Shown: positions 6,859 through 13,123 of the stretch, one piece after another
Layout of the letters: each line of letters starts with the position of its first letter
Numbering within the stretch: position 1 is the first letter of the stretch
DNA from: Bacteroidota bacterium
GTDB taxonomy: Bacteria; Bacteroidota; Bacteroidia; Bacteroidales; JADFUO01
Assembly: GCA_015222115.1 (NCBI GenBank)
Contig: JADFUO010000444.1
Location: 1 to 15,304 of the forward strand
Direction: 5' to 3'
Length of the DNA stretch: 15,304 bases
The notes under the pieces: model-generated
What the model was told of the DNA's origin: nothing
Databases searched by the model: none
The model's input: the letters and a program-made list of their open reading frames with translations, nothing else
Position numbers and translations under genes: made by a program

Positions 6859-7587
6859 TTGAATTTGTTTTTTCCCCGATCATTTAAGGTTTATTTTTCT
6901 TCAGATAAACATTTATTTCAATCAATTAAAAATATTTTCGGATTCTATCCCCGCAATATTTTTTTATATAAACTTGCATTTTGTCATAAATCGGGTGCCC
7001 GTGAAACCCTCAAAGGGTTAAAAATCAGTAACGAACGACTTGAATATTTGGGTGATGCAGTTTTAAGTTCAATCGTTGCCGAATATCTTTTCAAAAAATT
7101 TCCGTATAAAGATGAAGGCTTTCTTACTGAAATGAGATCAAAAATTGTCAGCAGATCACAGCTAAACAAACTATCTTATAAACTTGGAATTGATAAGCTT
7201 ATTGTGTCAGACCCCGATGCTAAAAGTCTAAACAAATCAATAAAAGGTGATGCTTTTGAAGCTATTATCGGAGCCATTTATCTTGATAAAGGATATAACT
7301 TCACAAAAAATATAATAATTGACCGTATTATCAAAGTTCATCTTGATATTGATGAACTTGAAAAGCAAGACATCAATTATAAAAGCAAATTGATTGAATG
7401 GATTCAAAAAGAAAAAAAATCTATTAACTTTCATATTGTGGACGAGGTGGGCAAAGGTTATAACAAGCAATATATTGTTGAGGTTTTAATTGATAATGTT
7501 TCTTTTGGCACCGGCCGGGATTATTCAATTAAAGGAGCCGAACAATTTGCATCTGAAAAAGCATGTAATAAAATATTTTCAGTTTGA
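6859..7587 (+). CDS. rnc: ribonuclease III
   Basis: RNase III cleaves double-stranded RNA and matures rRNA precursors; it works as a cytoplasmic homodimer. The catalytic domain (about 20-165) carries the signature NERLEYLGDAVL (58-69), with metal ligands E62, D66, D131 and E134; the last two are in GDAFEAIIGAIYLD. The double-stranded RNA-binding domain follows (about 172-242), with YKSKLIEWIQK and a C-terminal GAEQFASEKACNKI helix. The first usable start is TTG at 6859, preceded by AAGAATAAAAA; a second TTG at 6865 is possible. No in-frame ATG occurs before residue 92, so a non-ATG start is required. The roughly 20-residue extension before the domain is usual in Bacteroidota. It is 9 nt from fabF. 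Confidence 0.95.
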   Translation: MNLFFPRSFKVYFSSDKHLFQSIKNIFGFYPRNIFLYKLAFCHKSGARETLKGLKISNERLEYLGDAVLSSIVAEYLFKKFPYKDEGFLTEMRSKIVSRSQLNKLSYKLGIDKLIVSDPDAKSLNKSIKGDAFEAIIGAIYLDKGYNFTKNIIIDRIIKVHLDIDELEKQDINYKSKLIEWIQKEKKSINFHIVDEVGKGYNKQYIVEVLIDNVSFGTGRDYSIKGAEQFASEKACNKIFSV

Positions 7588-7614
7588 TGTTTGACGTTAA
7601 TTGGTACTTGTGTT

Positions 7615-7642
7615 TTGTTATTTATATTTTTTTGTATCTTTA
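7615..7642 (+). promoter_or_regulatory. weak promoter-like site before the IPExxxVDY gene
   Basis: TTG at 7615-7617 and TATCTTTA at 7635-7642, one mismatch from TAnnTTTG, are separated by 17 nt and lie 20 nt before the ATG at 7663. The 75-nt gap after rnc makes a separate promoter likely, but read-through from the acpP operon is equally possible. Confidence 0.3.
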
Positions 7643-7662
7643 GCCTGAAAAATTAATTTTTA

Positions 7663-8145
7663 ATGGTTAAAAAATTAATATTAAATATTGACTACAAACC
7701 TGAATATACCATAATCGGTATTTCAAGTCATTTAAAAGATTATCGCCTCTCGTTTAATATTAACAAAAAACTTAATTTTAAACTTAAAAAGCTCAGTGAT
7801 CTTGTAATAATTAAAGGGAAAAATAAAAAAACCCAAAAATATTCTCTTTATCATTATGAACAACCTGATACTCAGAATATATTTTATTTAATATCAAATA
7901 ATAATCCCAACGGTAAATTAATCCCTTCGCAAAAACAAACCGACTATTTTTTATTAATTAAGGATATAATTGATGATCAGAGAAAAAATATGATCGTTAA
8001 AACACTTAAAGCAATACGAAACGTTTTGATGGTATATGAAATTAACCCTAATACAATAAAAAATATTGACTCAATATTAACAGAGGTTGAATTACAGGGT
8101 TTGGATATTATGAAGAAAGAAAAATATTCTAAAAAGCAGACTTAA
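7663..8145 (+). CDS. IPExxxVDY-family protein, function unknown
   Basis: This 160-residue basic protein has no signal peptide or membrane helix. I recognise it as the small Bacteroidota family named after an IPExxxVDY motif. Here that segment reads IPSQKQTDY (87-95), with S for E and T for V. It is preceded by the family-like IIGISSHLKDYRLSFNINKKL (17-37) and SLYHYEQPDTQNIFYLISN (61-79). The C-terminal third is helical and Lys-rich (about 106-160), and extends past the part I recall as conserved. No enzyme motif is visible and the role is unknown. Its place right after acpP-fabF-rnc agrees with the gene order I remember for this phylum. The last 17 nt overlap the 3' end of convergent pheS. 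Confidence 0.8.
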   Translation: MVKKLILNIDYKPEYTIIGISSHLKDYRLSFNINKKLNFKLKKLSDLVIIKGKNKKTQKYSLYHYEQPDTQNIFYLISNNNPNGKLIPSQKQTDYFLLIKDIIDDQRKNMIVKTLKAIRNVLMVYEINPNTIKNIDSILTEVELQGLDIMKKEKYSKKQT

Positions 8146-9151
8146 ACTGTTTTAAAAATCTCAAATCATTTTCAAAGAATAATCTGATATCTTCAATTCG
8201 GTATTTTAACATTGTAATTCGTTCAATGCCCATACCAAAAGCAAATCCGGTATATTTTTTACTGTCGATTCTACAATTTTCCAAAACATTCGGGTCAACC
8301 ATTCCGCAGCCTAAAATTTCAACCCAGCCAACATATTTGCAAATATTACAGCCTTTTCCTCCGCAAATATTACAAGAGATATCCATTTCGGCTGATGGTT
8401 CGGTAAACGGAAAATAAGATGGGCGAAAACGTGTTTTGGTATTTTCCCCGAAAAATTCTTTTGCAAAATAAAATAATGTTTGTTTCAGGTCGGCAAACGA
8501 AACATTTTTATCAATATATAAGCCTTCAATTTGGTGAAAAATACAATGTGCTCTTGCAGAAATTGCCTCATTACGAAAAACTCTTCCGGGATATATTTCC
8601 CTGATTGGCGGTTTGGTGGTTTCCATTGCACGAACCTGAACCGAAGAAGTATGAGTTCTTAAAGCAATATCCGGGTCTTTTTCAATAAAAAATGTATCCT
8701 GCATATCACGTGCAGGATGTTCTTCGGGGAAATTCAAAGCTGTAAAGTTGTGAAAATCATCTTCAATTTCAGGACCCTCGGCAACTGTAAATCCGATTCG
8801 GGTAAAAATATCAATAATTTTATTCCTTACAATTGATAATGGATGCAGGGTTCCAAGCTCAATAAAATCAACAGGCAGAGTAAGATCCTTGTCGGATTTG
8901 TCAGCAGTTTTGACATCTTCAAGCTCATCTCTCAAAAAGTTTACTTTTTCCTGTGCCTTGTTTTTTAATTCATTTAAAACACGACCAAATTCTTTGCGAT
9001 GTTCTTTGGGTACATTTTTAAACTCTGTAAATAACCCGGTGATAACACCCTTTTTACTTAAAAGCCTAATCCGGAACTTTTCTAATTGTTCATTATTTTC
9101 AGCTTTAAAAGCCTTAATTTCTTCTAATAAACTTTGAATTTTATCTTTCAT
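8129..9151 (-). CDS. pheS: phenylalanine-tRNA ligase alpha subunit
   Basis: PheS is the catalytic subunit of the cytoplasmic (alpha-beta)2 enzyme that charges tRNA-Phe. The 340 residues give an N-terminal coiled coil (1-88) that binds tRNA, then the class II core. Motif 1 is around HPLSIVRNKIIDIFTRIGF (103-121), motif 2 is YPGRVFRNEAISARAHCIFH (187-206), and motif 3 is TGFAFGMGIERITMLKY (301-317). RTHTSSVQVR (165-174) is the usual Phe-RS loop. An insert has four cysteines, C260, C263, C268 and C271 (CNICGGKGCNIC), resembling a zinc knuckle; I recall this from other Bacteroidota PheS but not from E. coli. pheT is not adjacent. The gene starts 6 nt after the cyclophilin stop, so it is the last gene of the tdk operon. 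Confidence 0.97.
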   Translation of the reverse strand: MKDKIQSLLEEIKAFKAENNEQLEKFRIRLLSKKGVITGLFTEFKNVPKEHRKEFGRVLNELKNKAQEKVNFLRDELEDVKTADKSDKDLTLPVDFIELGTLHPLSIVRNKIIDIFTRIGFTVAEGPEIEDDFHNFTALNFPEEHPARDMQDTFFIEKDPDIALRTHTSSVQVRAMETTKPPIREIYPGRVFRNEAISARAHCIFHQIEGLYIDKNVSFADLKQTLFYFAKEFFGENTKTRFRPSYFPFTEPSAEMDISCNICGGKGCNICKYVGWVEILGCGMVDPNVLENCRIDSKKYTGFAFGMGIERITMLKYRIEDIRLFFENDLRFLKQFKSAF

Positions 9152-9157
9152 TACTTG

Positions 9158-9805
9158 TTATTCCAGAATTTCAATGGTCATTTTAATATCTTTAACCGGT
9201 TTATTAGGTTGTTCGGTTTTTACGGCAGCAATTTTATCAATAACATCTAACCCCTGTATTACTTCGCCGAAAACAGTATATTCACCATCAAGATGAGGAG
9301 TACCTCCAACTGTTTTATATGCCTCGCTTTGTTCTTTTGAAAAAGCTTTACCCAGTCGGTTACCATGCATTGTTAACTGGCTATCTGTATATTTTTGACC
9401 ATGAACAATATAAAATTGCGACCCTGATGATTTTTTCTCCGGATTAACATTGTCGCCCATTCTTGCTGCTGCCAATGCGCCCTTTTTATGGAAATATTTA
9501 GGTATAAATTCAGCATCAATTAAATATCCGGGGTCTTGTCTGCCATTGGCATTAGAACCGCACTGTATCATAAAATCCTGGATTACTCTATGAAAAGGCG
9601 AATTCTCATACCATCCCTCTTTTACCAGTTTAATAAAATTATCTCTGTGTTTGGGAGTTTCATTATAAAGCATGGCTGTCATATCACCGTAATCAGTGTG
9701 AATAACAATTAATATTTCATTTCCCGACCGGTTGTTTTCCTGTGCATACATAGGCATTTCGATTAATGTAAAAACTGTTAATAATAAGAAGAAATATTTT
9801 TTCAT
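9158..9805 (-). CDS. secreted cyclophilin-type peptidyl-prolyl cis-trans isomerase
   Basis: Cyclophilins catalyse cis-trans isomerisation of X-Pro bonds and help proteins fold. From the ATG at 9805 the protein has 215 residues with a Sec signal peptide (MKKYFFLLLTVFTLIEMPMY, likely cut near AQ at 21-22), so it should act in the periplasm. There is no lipobox cysteine. The cyclophilin domain spans about 30-213. The catalytic arginine R73 is in FHRVIQDFMIQ (71-81), GSQFYIVHG is at 128-136, and HLDGEYTVFGEV is at 171-182. An insertion at 147-168 separates the last two motifs. A longer frame back to TTG at 9832 adds nine residues, but that TTG lies inside a perfect -7 promoter box and would bury the signal peptide, so I reject it. 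It sits between tdk (42 nt upstream) and pheS (6 nt downstream). Confidence 0.93.
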   Translation of the reverse strand: MKKYFFLLLTVFTLIEMPMYAQENNRSGNEILIVIHTDYGDMTAMLYNETPKHRDNFIKLVKEGWYENSPFHRVIQDFMIQCGSNANGRQDPGYLIDAEFIPKYFHKKGALAAARMGDNVNPEKKSSGSQFYIVHGQKYTDSQLTMHGNRLGKAFSKEQSEAYKTVGGTPHLDGEYTVFGEVIQGLDVIDKIAAVKTEQPNKPVKDIKMTIEILE

Positions 9806-9829
9806 GATAATGTTGATTTTTAATTTGTG

Positions 9830-9837
9830 CAAAAATA
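9830..9837 (-). promoter_or_regulatory. putative -7 box of the cyclophilin-pheS unit
   Basis: TATTTTTG on the minus strand matches TAnnTTTG exactly in the 42-nt gap after tdk. It ends 24 nt before the cyclophilin ATG and predicts a leader of about 20 nt. No -33 TTG is seen at 19-21 nt. If real, it gives cyclophilin and pheS a promoter independent of tdk. Confidence 0.4.
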
Positions 9838-9847
9838 CAAAAAGGCG

Positions 9848-10438
9848 TCAGATGTTTGACCTTTTCTTTTGTTTTTCAAGAAAACATTTTCTACAGAGTG
9901 GTTCGTAAGCTTCCTTCTCACCTAAAACAACCAAATTATCATCAGCTACGATACGATGCGAATATTGTGCAAGGTTACCACAAATCATACAAATAGCATG
10001 TACTTTTGTTACATACTCGGCTGTTGCCAATAACGAAGGAATAGGACCAAAAGGTTTGCCGAGATAATCCATATCAAGACCTGCAACAATTACACGCGTT
10101 CCGCTATCGGCAAGTTGATTGCATACTGCCGTTAGTTCGTCATCAAAAAACTGTGCCTCGTCAACACCAACTACATCAAAATCGTTAGCATACAGGATTA
10201 TCTGAGCAGCAGTTTGCACAGGAGTTGAATGAATAGAAGTTGCATCGTGCGATACTATATTTTCACTATCGTAACGCTGGTCAATTATGGGCTTGAATAT
10301 CTCAACTTTTTGCTTTGCAATTTTTGCCCGGTTCAGGCGACGAATCAGCTCTTCTGTCTTTCCCGAAAACATTGAACCGCAAATCACCTCAACCCAGCCA
10401 TTGCGTTTTGAACCATCTGTTGATTTTTCTAAAAACAT
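9848..10438 (-). CDS. tdk: thymidine kinase
   Basis: Type II thymidine kinase phosphorylates thymidine to dTMP in the salvage pathway, in the cytoplasm, probably as a tetramer. The 196 residues match the family. The P-loop is GSMFSGKT (21-28), and the Walker B-like DEAQFF (93-98) holds the catalytic glutamate E94. The structural zinc site is complete: C150 and C153 in CMIC, C182 and C185 in CRKC. The substrate-binding lasso lies between, ending in YSHR. The short N-terminal extension before [14 protein letters not shown] is usual for Bacteroidota. It is the first gene of a leftward tdk-cyclophilin-pheS unit and is divergent from the coiled-coil gene at 10541. Confidence 0.96.
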   Translation of the reverse strand: MFLEKSTDGSKRNGWVEVICGSMFSGKTEELIRRLNRAKIAKQKVEIFKPIIDQRYDSENIVSHDATSIHSTPVQTAAQIILYANDFDVVGVDEAQFFDDELTAVCNQLADSGTRVIVAGLDMDYLGKPFGPIPSLLATAEYVTKVHAICMICGNLAQYSHRIVADDNLVVLGEKEAYEPLCRKCFLEKQKKRSNI

Positions 10439-10489
10439 TTTAGAAATTTTAACTTAATCTTTTATATCTTTATCAACTATTTTATAATA

Positions 10490-10497
10490 CAAAATTA
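10490..10497 (-). promoter_or_regulatory. putative -7 box of tdk
   Basis: TAATTTTG on the minus strand fits TAnnTTTG exactly and ends 51 nt before the tdk ATG. No TTG is visible 19-21 nt further upstream. The divergent gene has a one-mismatch box, TAATTTTA, at 10512-10519 on the plus strand. Both are weak evidence in this AT-rich 102-bp gap. Confidence 0.35.
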
Positions 10498-10540
10498 ATT
10501 AAATCGTTTAATAATTTTAGTTTATTCATAATTTTTTCAA

Positions 10541-11347
10541 ATGAACAACAACAACATAAAAAAAGAAATTTCTGGTTTACTTGAAACCATTAGCGAACAG
10601 GCAGAAATAATTAAAAATCATCAGGAAAATATTCCTCAATTATATCTTGATATAATAAAAGAAAATATCAGGAAATTATACGAAAATATTCATAATCTTG
10701 ATATATTAAACAGCAAACCGGATACTATTAGAGCTGAAACCAATAAAATTACAGATACCGGTATCAAGAATGAGATTAAGAAAAAGGAACCAATAGTTGA
10801 AATTACTCCCGCCCTCACTGAAAAGAAGATAAAAAAGGAAAAAGAAGAACCTATAAAAATCAAACCAGAAATTGTAAAGGATATTCAACGAGAAATTGCT
10901 ACTGCTCCTGTTGAAAAAAAAGAACCGAAACCCCAAATCACTATAGAGAAAACAACAAACGAGAAAAATAATAAAACTAAAGAGCAGCCCGAAATAACCA
11001 TCCCAAAAAAGGAAGAAACAACAATTGATATGTTTTCGGATAACACAATTTCGATTGGTGAAAAATTAATAGATAAACAGGATAAAAGTATTGCCGCTAA
11101 AATGCAAAAAGTTCAAATAATTGACTTGAGAACTTCAATCGGGATCAATGACAAATTTCTTTTTATCAATGAATTGTTTGAAGGCGACATGAAAAACTAT
11201 AATGATGCTATTGATAAATTAAACTTATTTAATAACCTGAATGAAGCCATTGTATCACTCAACTTACTGAGAATTGAATATAACTGGAAAACAAATGATG
11301 AAGCATTTATTAAATTAAACGAATTGATTGAAGTCAAATATAAATAG
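10541..11347 (+). CDS. Lys/Glu-rich protein with helical ends, function unknown
   Basis: This 268-residue cytoplasmic protein has no signal peptide, membrane helix or enzyme motif. Residues 1-57 form an amphipathic helical segment, likely a coiled coil (about 6-55). Residues 60-160 are a low-complexity linker rich in Lys, Glu, Pro, Ile and Thr, with repeated K(K/E)EP blocks (about 81-84, 101-104, 126-129, 149-150 as QPE). Residues 163-268 are again helical and look like the conserved part, with DLRTSIGINDKFLFINELF (195-213), a motif I recall from unnamed Bacteroidota proteins of this layout. The middle behaves as a disordered tether between two interaction modules. It lies between divergent tdk and rsmI, but the 223-bp gap to rsmI suggests it is monocistronic. 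I assign no function. The composition is only mildly shifted from its neighbours, so transfer is not indicated. Confidence 0.82.
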   Translation: MNNNNIKKEISGLLETISEQAEIIKNHQENIPQLYLDIIKENIRKLYENIHNLDILNSKPDTIRAETNKITDTGIKNEIKKKEPIVEITPALTEKKIKKEKEEPIKIKPEIVKDIQREIATAPVEKKEPKPQITIEKTTNEKNNKTKEQPEITIPKKEETTIDMFSDNTISIGEKLIDKQDKSIAAKMQKVQIIDLRTSIGINDKFLFINELFEGDMKNYNDAIDKLNLFNNLNEAIVSLNLLRIEYNWKTNDEAFIKLNELIEVKYK

Positions 11348-11369
11348 GCACTTAGGTGAAAAAGTTTAC

Positions 11370-11402
11370 CCCCGAATACTTGGGGTTGGGAACATCTTTT
11401 TT
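11370..11402 (+). terminator. weak terminator-like hairpin after the 10541 gene
   Basis: CCCCGA (11370-11375) pairs with TTGGGG (11380-11385), including one G-T pair, around a 4-nt loop. A T-run (T6 or more, 11396-11402) begins 11 nt after the stem, too far for a textbook terminator. It may still be the 3' end of the preceding transcript. Confidence 0.3.
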
Positions 11403-11430
11403 ATCAAATTGTGTAAAAATAATGTTAAAA

Positions 11431-11503
11431 GTGGCAGACAGCAGTGGCAGTAGTCCTGAAACTTCGGGATGAATTTCCCTGCTACTGCTGCTGCAACTGC
11501 TAC
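11431..11503. repeat. imperfect inverted repeat made of GCAGTA-type hexamers
   Basis: The left arm 11431-11453 and right arm 11482-11503 are imperfectly complementary over about 22 bp. Both are built from degenerate hexamers: GTGGCA/GCAGTA on the left, CTGCTA/CTGCAA on the right, the reverse complement. Between them TCCTGAAACTTCGGGA (11454-11469) forms its own small hairpin. The whole would fold as a long stem in RNA of either strand. It occupies the gap between the 10541 gene and rsmI and matches the hexamer repeat at 4538-4561. The rest of the gap (11504-11570) is AT-rich with no other feature. Confidence 0.5.
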
Positions 11504-11570
11504 TTGTTTATAAATTTTCACCGAAGGTGGTTTTAGTTTTAACTCGTTTTCAAAAATAATATTGTTCCTA

Positions 11571-12245
11571 ATGTCAAAACTCTACCTTGTTCCCACTCCA
11601 ATAGGCAACCTTGAAGATATTACTCTTCGGGCGATACGGATATTAAAAGAGGCAGATATTATTTTAGCAGAAGATACCCGCAATACATCAAAACTTTTAA
11701 AACATTTTGAAATTGATAAAAAAATGATGTCGCATCATCAGTTCAATGAACATAAAGTTGTATCGGGTATTGTTGAAACAATTTCAGGAGGTAAAAGCAT
11801 AGCATTAGTCAGTGATGCAGGAACTCCGGCAATTTCCGACCCGGGTTTTCTTTTAGTAAGAGAATGTATCAAGGCTGGCATTGAGGTTGAATGTTTACCT
11901 GGTCCTACTGCATTTATTCCGGCTCTTGTAAATTCAGGATTACCATCAGATCATTTCGTTTTTGAAGGTTTCTTGCCACACAAAAAGGGCAGACAAACAA
12001 AACTTAAACAATTAGCCGAACAGACATATACGATGATATTTTACGAATCACCTTTCAGATTAGTAAAAACACTGGAGCAATTTGCTGAACATTTCGGTCC
12101 GCAACGAAAAGCCTCAATTTCAAGAGAACTCACTAAAATCCACGAAGAAACCCAAAGAGGCTCCTTATCTGAATTAATTTTATATTACAAAAATAAAACC
12201 ATTAAAGGCGAAATCGTTATTATTGTTAGTGGGGAAAAATTGTAA
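11571..12245 (+). CDS. rsmI: 16S rRNA (cytidine1402-2'-O)-methyltransferase
   Basis: RsmI uses SAM to 2'-O-methylate C1402 in the decoding centre of 16S rRNA. The N-terminus KLYLVPTPIGNLEDITLRA (3-21) and the tetrapyrrole-methylase-fold signature SDAGTPAISDPG (81-92) are diagnostic; CLPGPTAFIPALVNSGLP (108-125), FEGFLPHKKG (131-140) and FYESPFR (157-163) also match. I chose the ATG at 11571 (224 residues) because it gives the family's usual N-terminus; an in-frame TTG at 11562 adds only MFL. The protein stops at VIIVSGEKL and lacks the C-terminal domain of the roughly 286-residue E. coli enzyme, which I believe is normal in Bacteroidota. It stands alone between repeat-rich and regulatory gaps. 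Confidence 0.96.
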   Translation: MSKLYLVPTPIGNLEDITLRAIRILKEADIILAEDTRNTSKLLKHFEIDKKMMSHHQFNEHKVVSGIVETISGGKSIALVSDAGTPAISDPGFLLVRECIKAGIEVECLPGPTAFIPALVNSGLPSDHFVFEGFLPHKKGRQTKLKQLAEQTYTMIFYESPFRLVKTLEQFAEHFGPQRKASISRELTKIHEETQRGSLSELILYYKNKTIKGEIVIIVSGEKL

Positions 12246-12307
12246 CAATTTCATATTTATGTCGTCTAATTATTAAAAGCCATCTTGTCCATTGAATTTC
12301 TTTTCAT

Positions 12308-12340
12308 TACCGAACATTGTGTACTAATACCGCACATTGT
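12308..12340. promoter_or_regulatory. tandem 13-bp repeats, candidate enhancer-binding sites
   Basis: TACCGAACATTGT (12308-12320) and TACCGCACATTGT (12328-12340) are direct repeats with one mismatch and a 20-bp period, two helical turns. They are centred about 103 and 83 bp before the start predicted from the sigma-54 site at 12391-12406. That is the usual range for activator sites of sigma-54 enhancer-binding proteins. The regulator is not encoded in the window. Confidence 0.6.
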
Positions 12341-12390
12341 TATTAAATTGCTTAAATTGTATTTAACAGACAATCAATTGTTTATAAAAT

Positions 12391-12406
12391 TGGCATAAGA
12401 TTGGCA
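12391..12406 (+). promoter_or_regulatory. predicted sigma-54 (RpoN) promoter of the 12439 gene
   Basis: TGGCATAAGATTGGCA has the invariant GG (12392-12393) and GC (12404-12405) exactly 12 bp apart, as in the consensus TGGCAC-N5-TTGCA. The only clear departure in the -12 block is G for T before GC. Transcription should start near 12417, 22 nt before the ATG. The rest of the 193-bp gap after rsmI holds only the tandem upstream repeats; no TAnnTTTG box fits this gene. Confidence 0.65.
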
Positions 12407-12438
12407 TTATAAAACATAACCATCAATATAATTTCAAA

Positions 12439-12987
12439 ATGAAAACAAAACTTTTATCACTAACAATTGGTCTGATGTTATGCGGTATATTTTCTTTTGG
12501 AGGTGGATTAGAAATTAAATTTGACGAAGTGCAATACATTGATAATATTCCATTTAACGCATCAACTGCCTTTGACAATTATTTCAGAGATTCGTTATTC
12601 ATTCAAGAATGTTCGCTTAAAAATGAACAATTATCAGATGATAGTATTTCTAATATAAAAAAAAATAAAAAACCAGAATCTGATAACTTAATAATCATCA
12701 ATCTGGAAGAAGAAGAATATATTGATGATATTCCTTTTGATACAAAACAAATTTTCCGGCAAAATATTACCTACCCCGAATTTGCAAGAAAAATGAATAT
12801 TGAAGGAGTGGTTTTTGTTTGTTTTACATATAATGAAGATGGGTATATTGAAATTATATGTACAAACTCAAGTCATGAAGAATTTAATGAATATATCATT
12901 GAACAATTATCCAATATCAGATTAAGAAACGGATCTGTAAAAATTGGGAAAGAGTACTTTGCAAAATTTGATTTTAAAATTTTGTGA
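12439..12987 (+). CDS. small exported protein with TonB C-terminal-like domain and duplicated YID(N/D)IPF motif
   Basis: This 182-residue protein has a Sec signal peptide (about 1-21, MKTKLLSLTIGLMLCGIFSF); C15 lacks a proper lipobox, so a soluble periplasmic protein is likely. The C-terminal part (about 108-182) matches the TonB C-terminal or energy-transducer pattern: YPEFARKMNIEGVVFVCFTY (112-131), then NEDGYIEII and a terminal strand. It lacks the membrane anchor and Pro-rich spacer of true TonB, so energy transduction is doubtful. YIDNIPFN (33-40) and YIDDIPFD (94-101) are two copies of one motif, each preceded by acidic residues and followed by a Phe-ending helix start. I recall this motif from other small Bacteroidota exported proteins of unknown role. 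The upstream sigma-54 site and tandem repeats predict tightly conditional expression. A strong terminator follows at 13024-13051, so it is a single-gene unit. Confidence 0.82.
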   Translation: MKTKLLSLTIGLMLCGIFSFGGGLEIKFDEVQYIDNIPFNASTAFDNYFRDSLFIQECSLKNEQLSDDSISNIKKNKKPESDNLIIINLEEEEYIDDIPFDTKQIFRQNITYPEFARKMNIEGVVFVCFTYNEDGYIEIICTNSSHEEFNEYIIEQLSNIRLRNGSVKIGKEYFAKFDFKIL

Positions 12988-13023
12988 TTGTAGTTTTATG
13001 TTAGTTAAACATTTTGTGCATTT

Positions 13024-13051
13024 AGGTCCTCCGTTGGGGGACCTTTTTTTT
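13024..13051 (+). terminator. intrinsic terminator after the 12439 gene
   Basis: AGGTCCTCC (13024-13032) pairs with GGGGGACCT (13036-13044), nine pairs with one T-G, around a 3-nt GTT loop, and runs directly into seven more T residues. It is a textbook rho-independent terminator 37 nt after the stop codon. Confidence 0.88.
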
Positions 13052-13093
13052 GTTTTATTTAAGATTAAAAGTAAAAAATGTTATTAATTTTAT

Positions 13094-13101
13094 TAAATTT
13101 G
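13094..13101 (+). promoter_or_regulatory. putative -7 box of the T9SS-secreted protein gene
   Basis: TAAATTTG fits TAnnTTTG exactly and ends 22 nt before the ATG at 13124. It follows the preceding terminator, so this gene should have its own promoter. No TTG is present 19-21 nt upstream. Confidence 0.45.
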
Positions 13102-13123
13102 CATCAAACAAAATCTATAGCTT

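Noticed and set aside
8226..9137. Three plus-strand frames of 61-82 residues within pheS
   Set aside because: They are complementary to conserved catalytic and coiled-coil segments of PheS and show no independent coding signs.
9806..9832. N-terminal extension of the cyclophilin from TTG at 9832
   Set aside because: The TTG is part of an exact -7 box (9830-9837) and the extension would precede a good signal peptide starting at 9805.
11432..11449. Second sigma-54-like site from two TGGCA motifs
   Set aside because: The invariant GG and GC are not 12 bp apart, and the motifs belong to the hexamer repeat.
11431..11503. Hexamer repeat region considered as a CRISPR array
   Set aside because: The units are 6 bp and degenerate, without constant repeats of 25-40 bp, unique spacers or cas genes nearby.
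11562..11570. TTG start for rsmI adding three residues
   Set aside because: The ATG at 11571 gives the standard RsmI N-terminus, and nothing favours the weaker codon.
12439..12505. Lipoprotein signal with C15 in the 12439 gene product
   Set aside because: The residues before C15 are LML, not a lipobox of the L-A/S-G/A-C type, so a plain Sec signal peptide is more likely.
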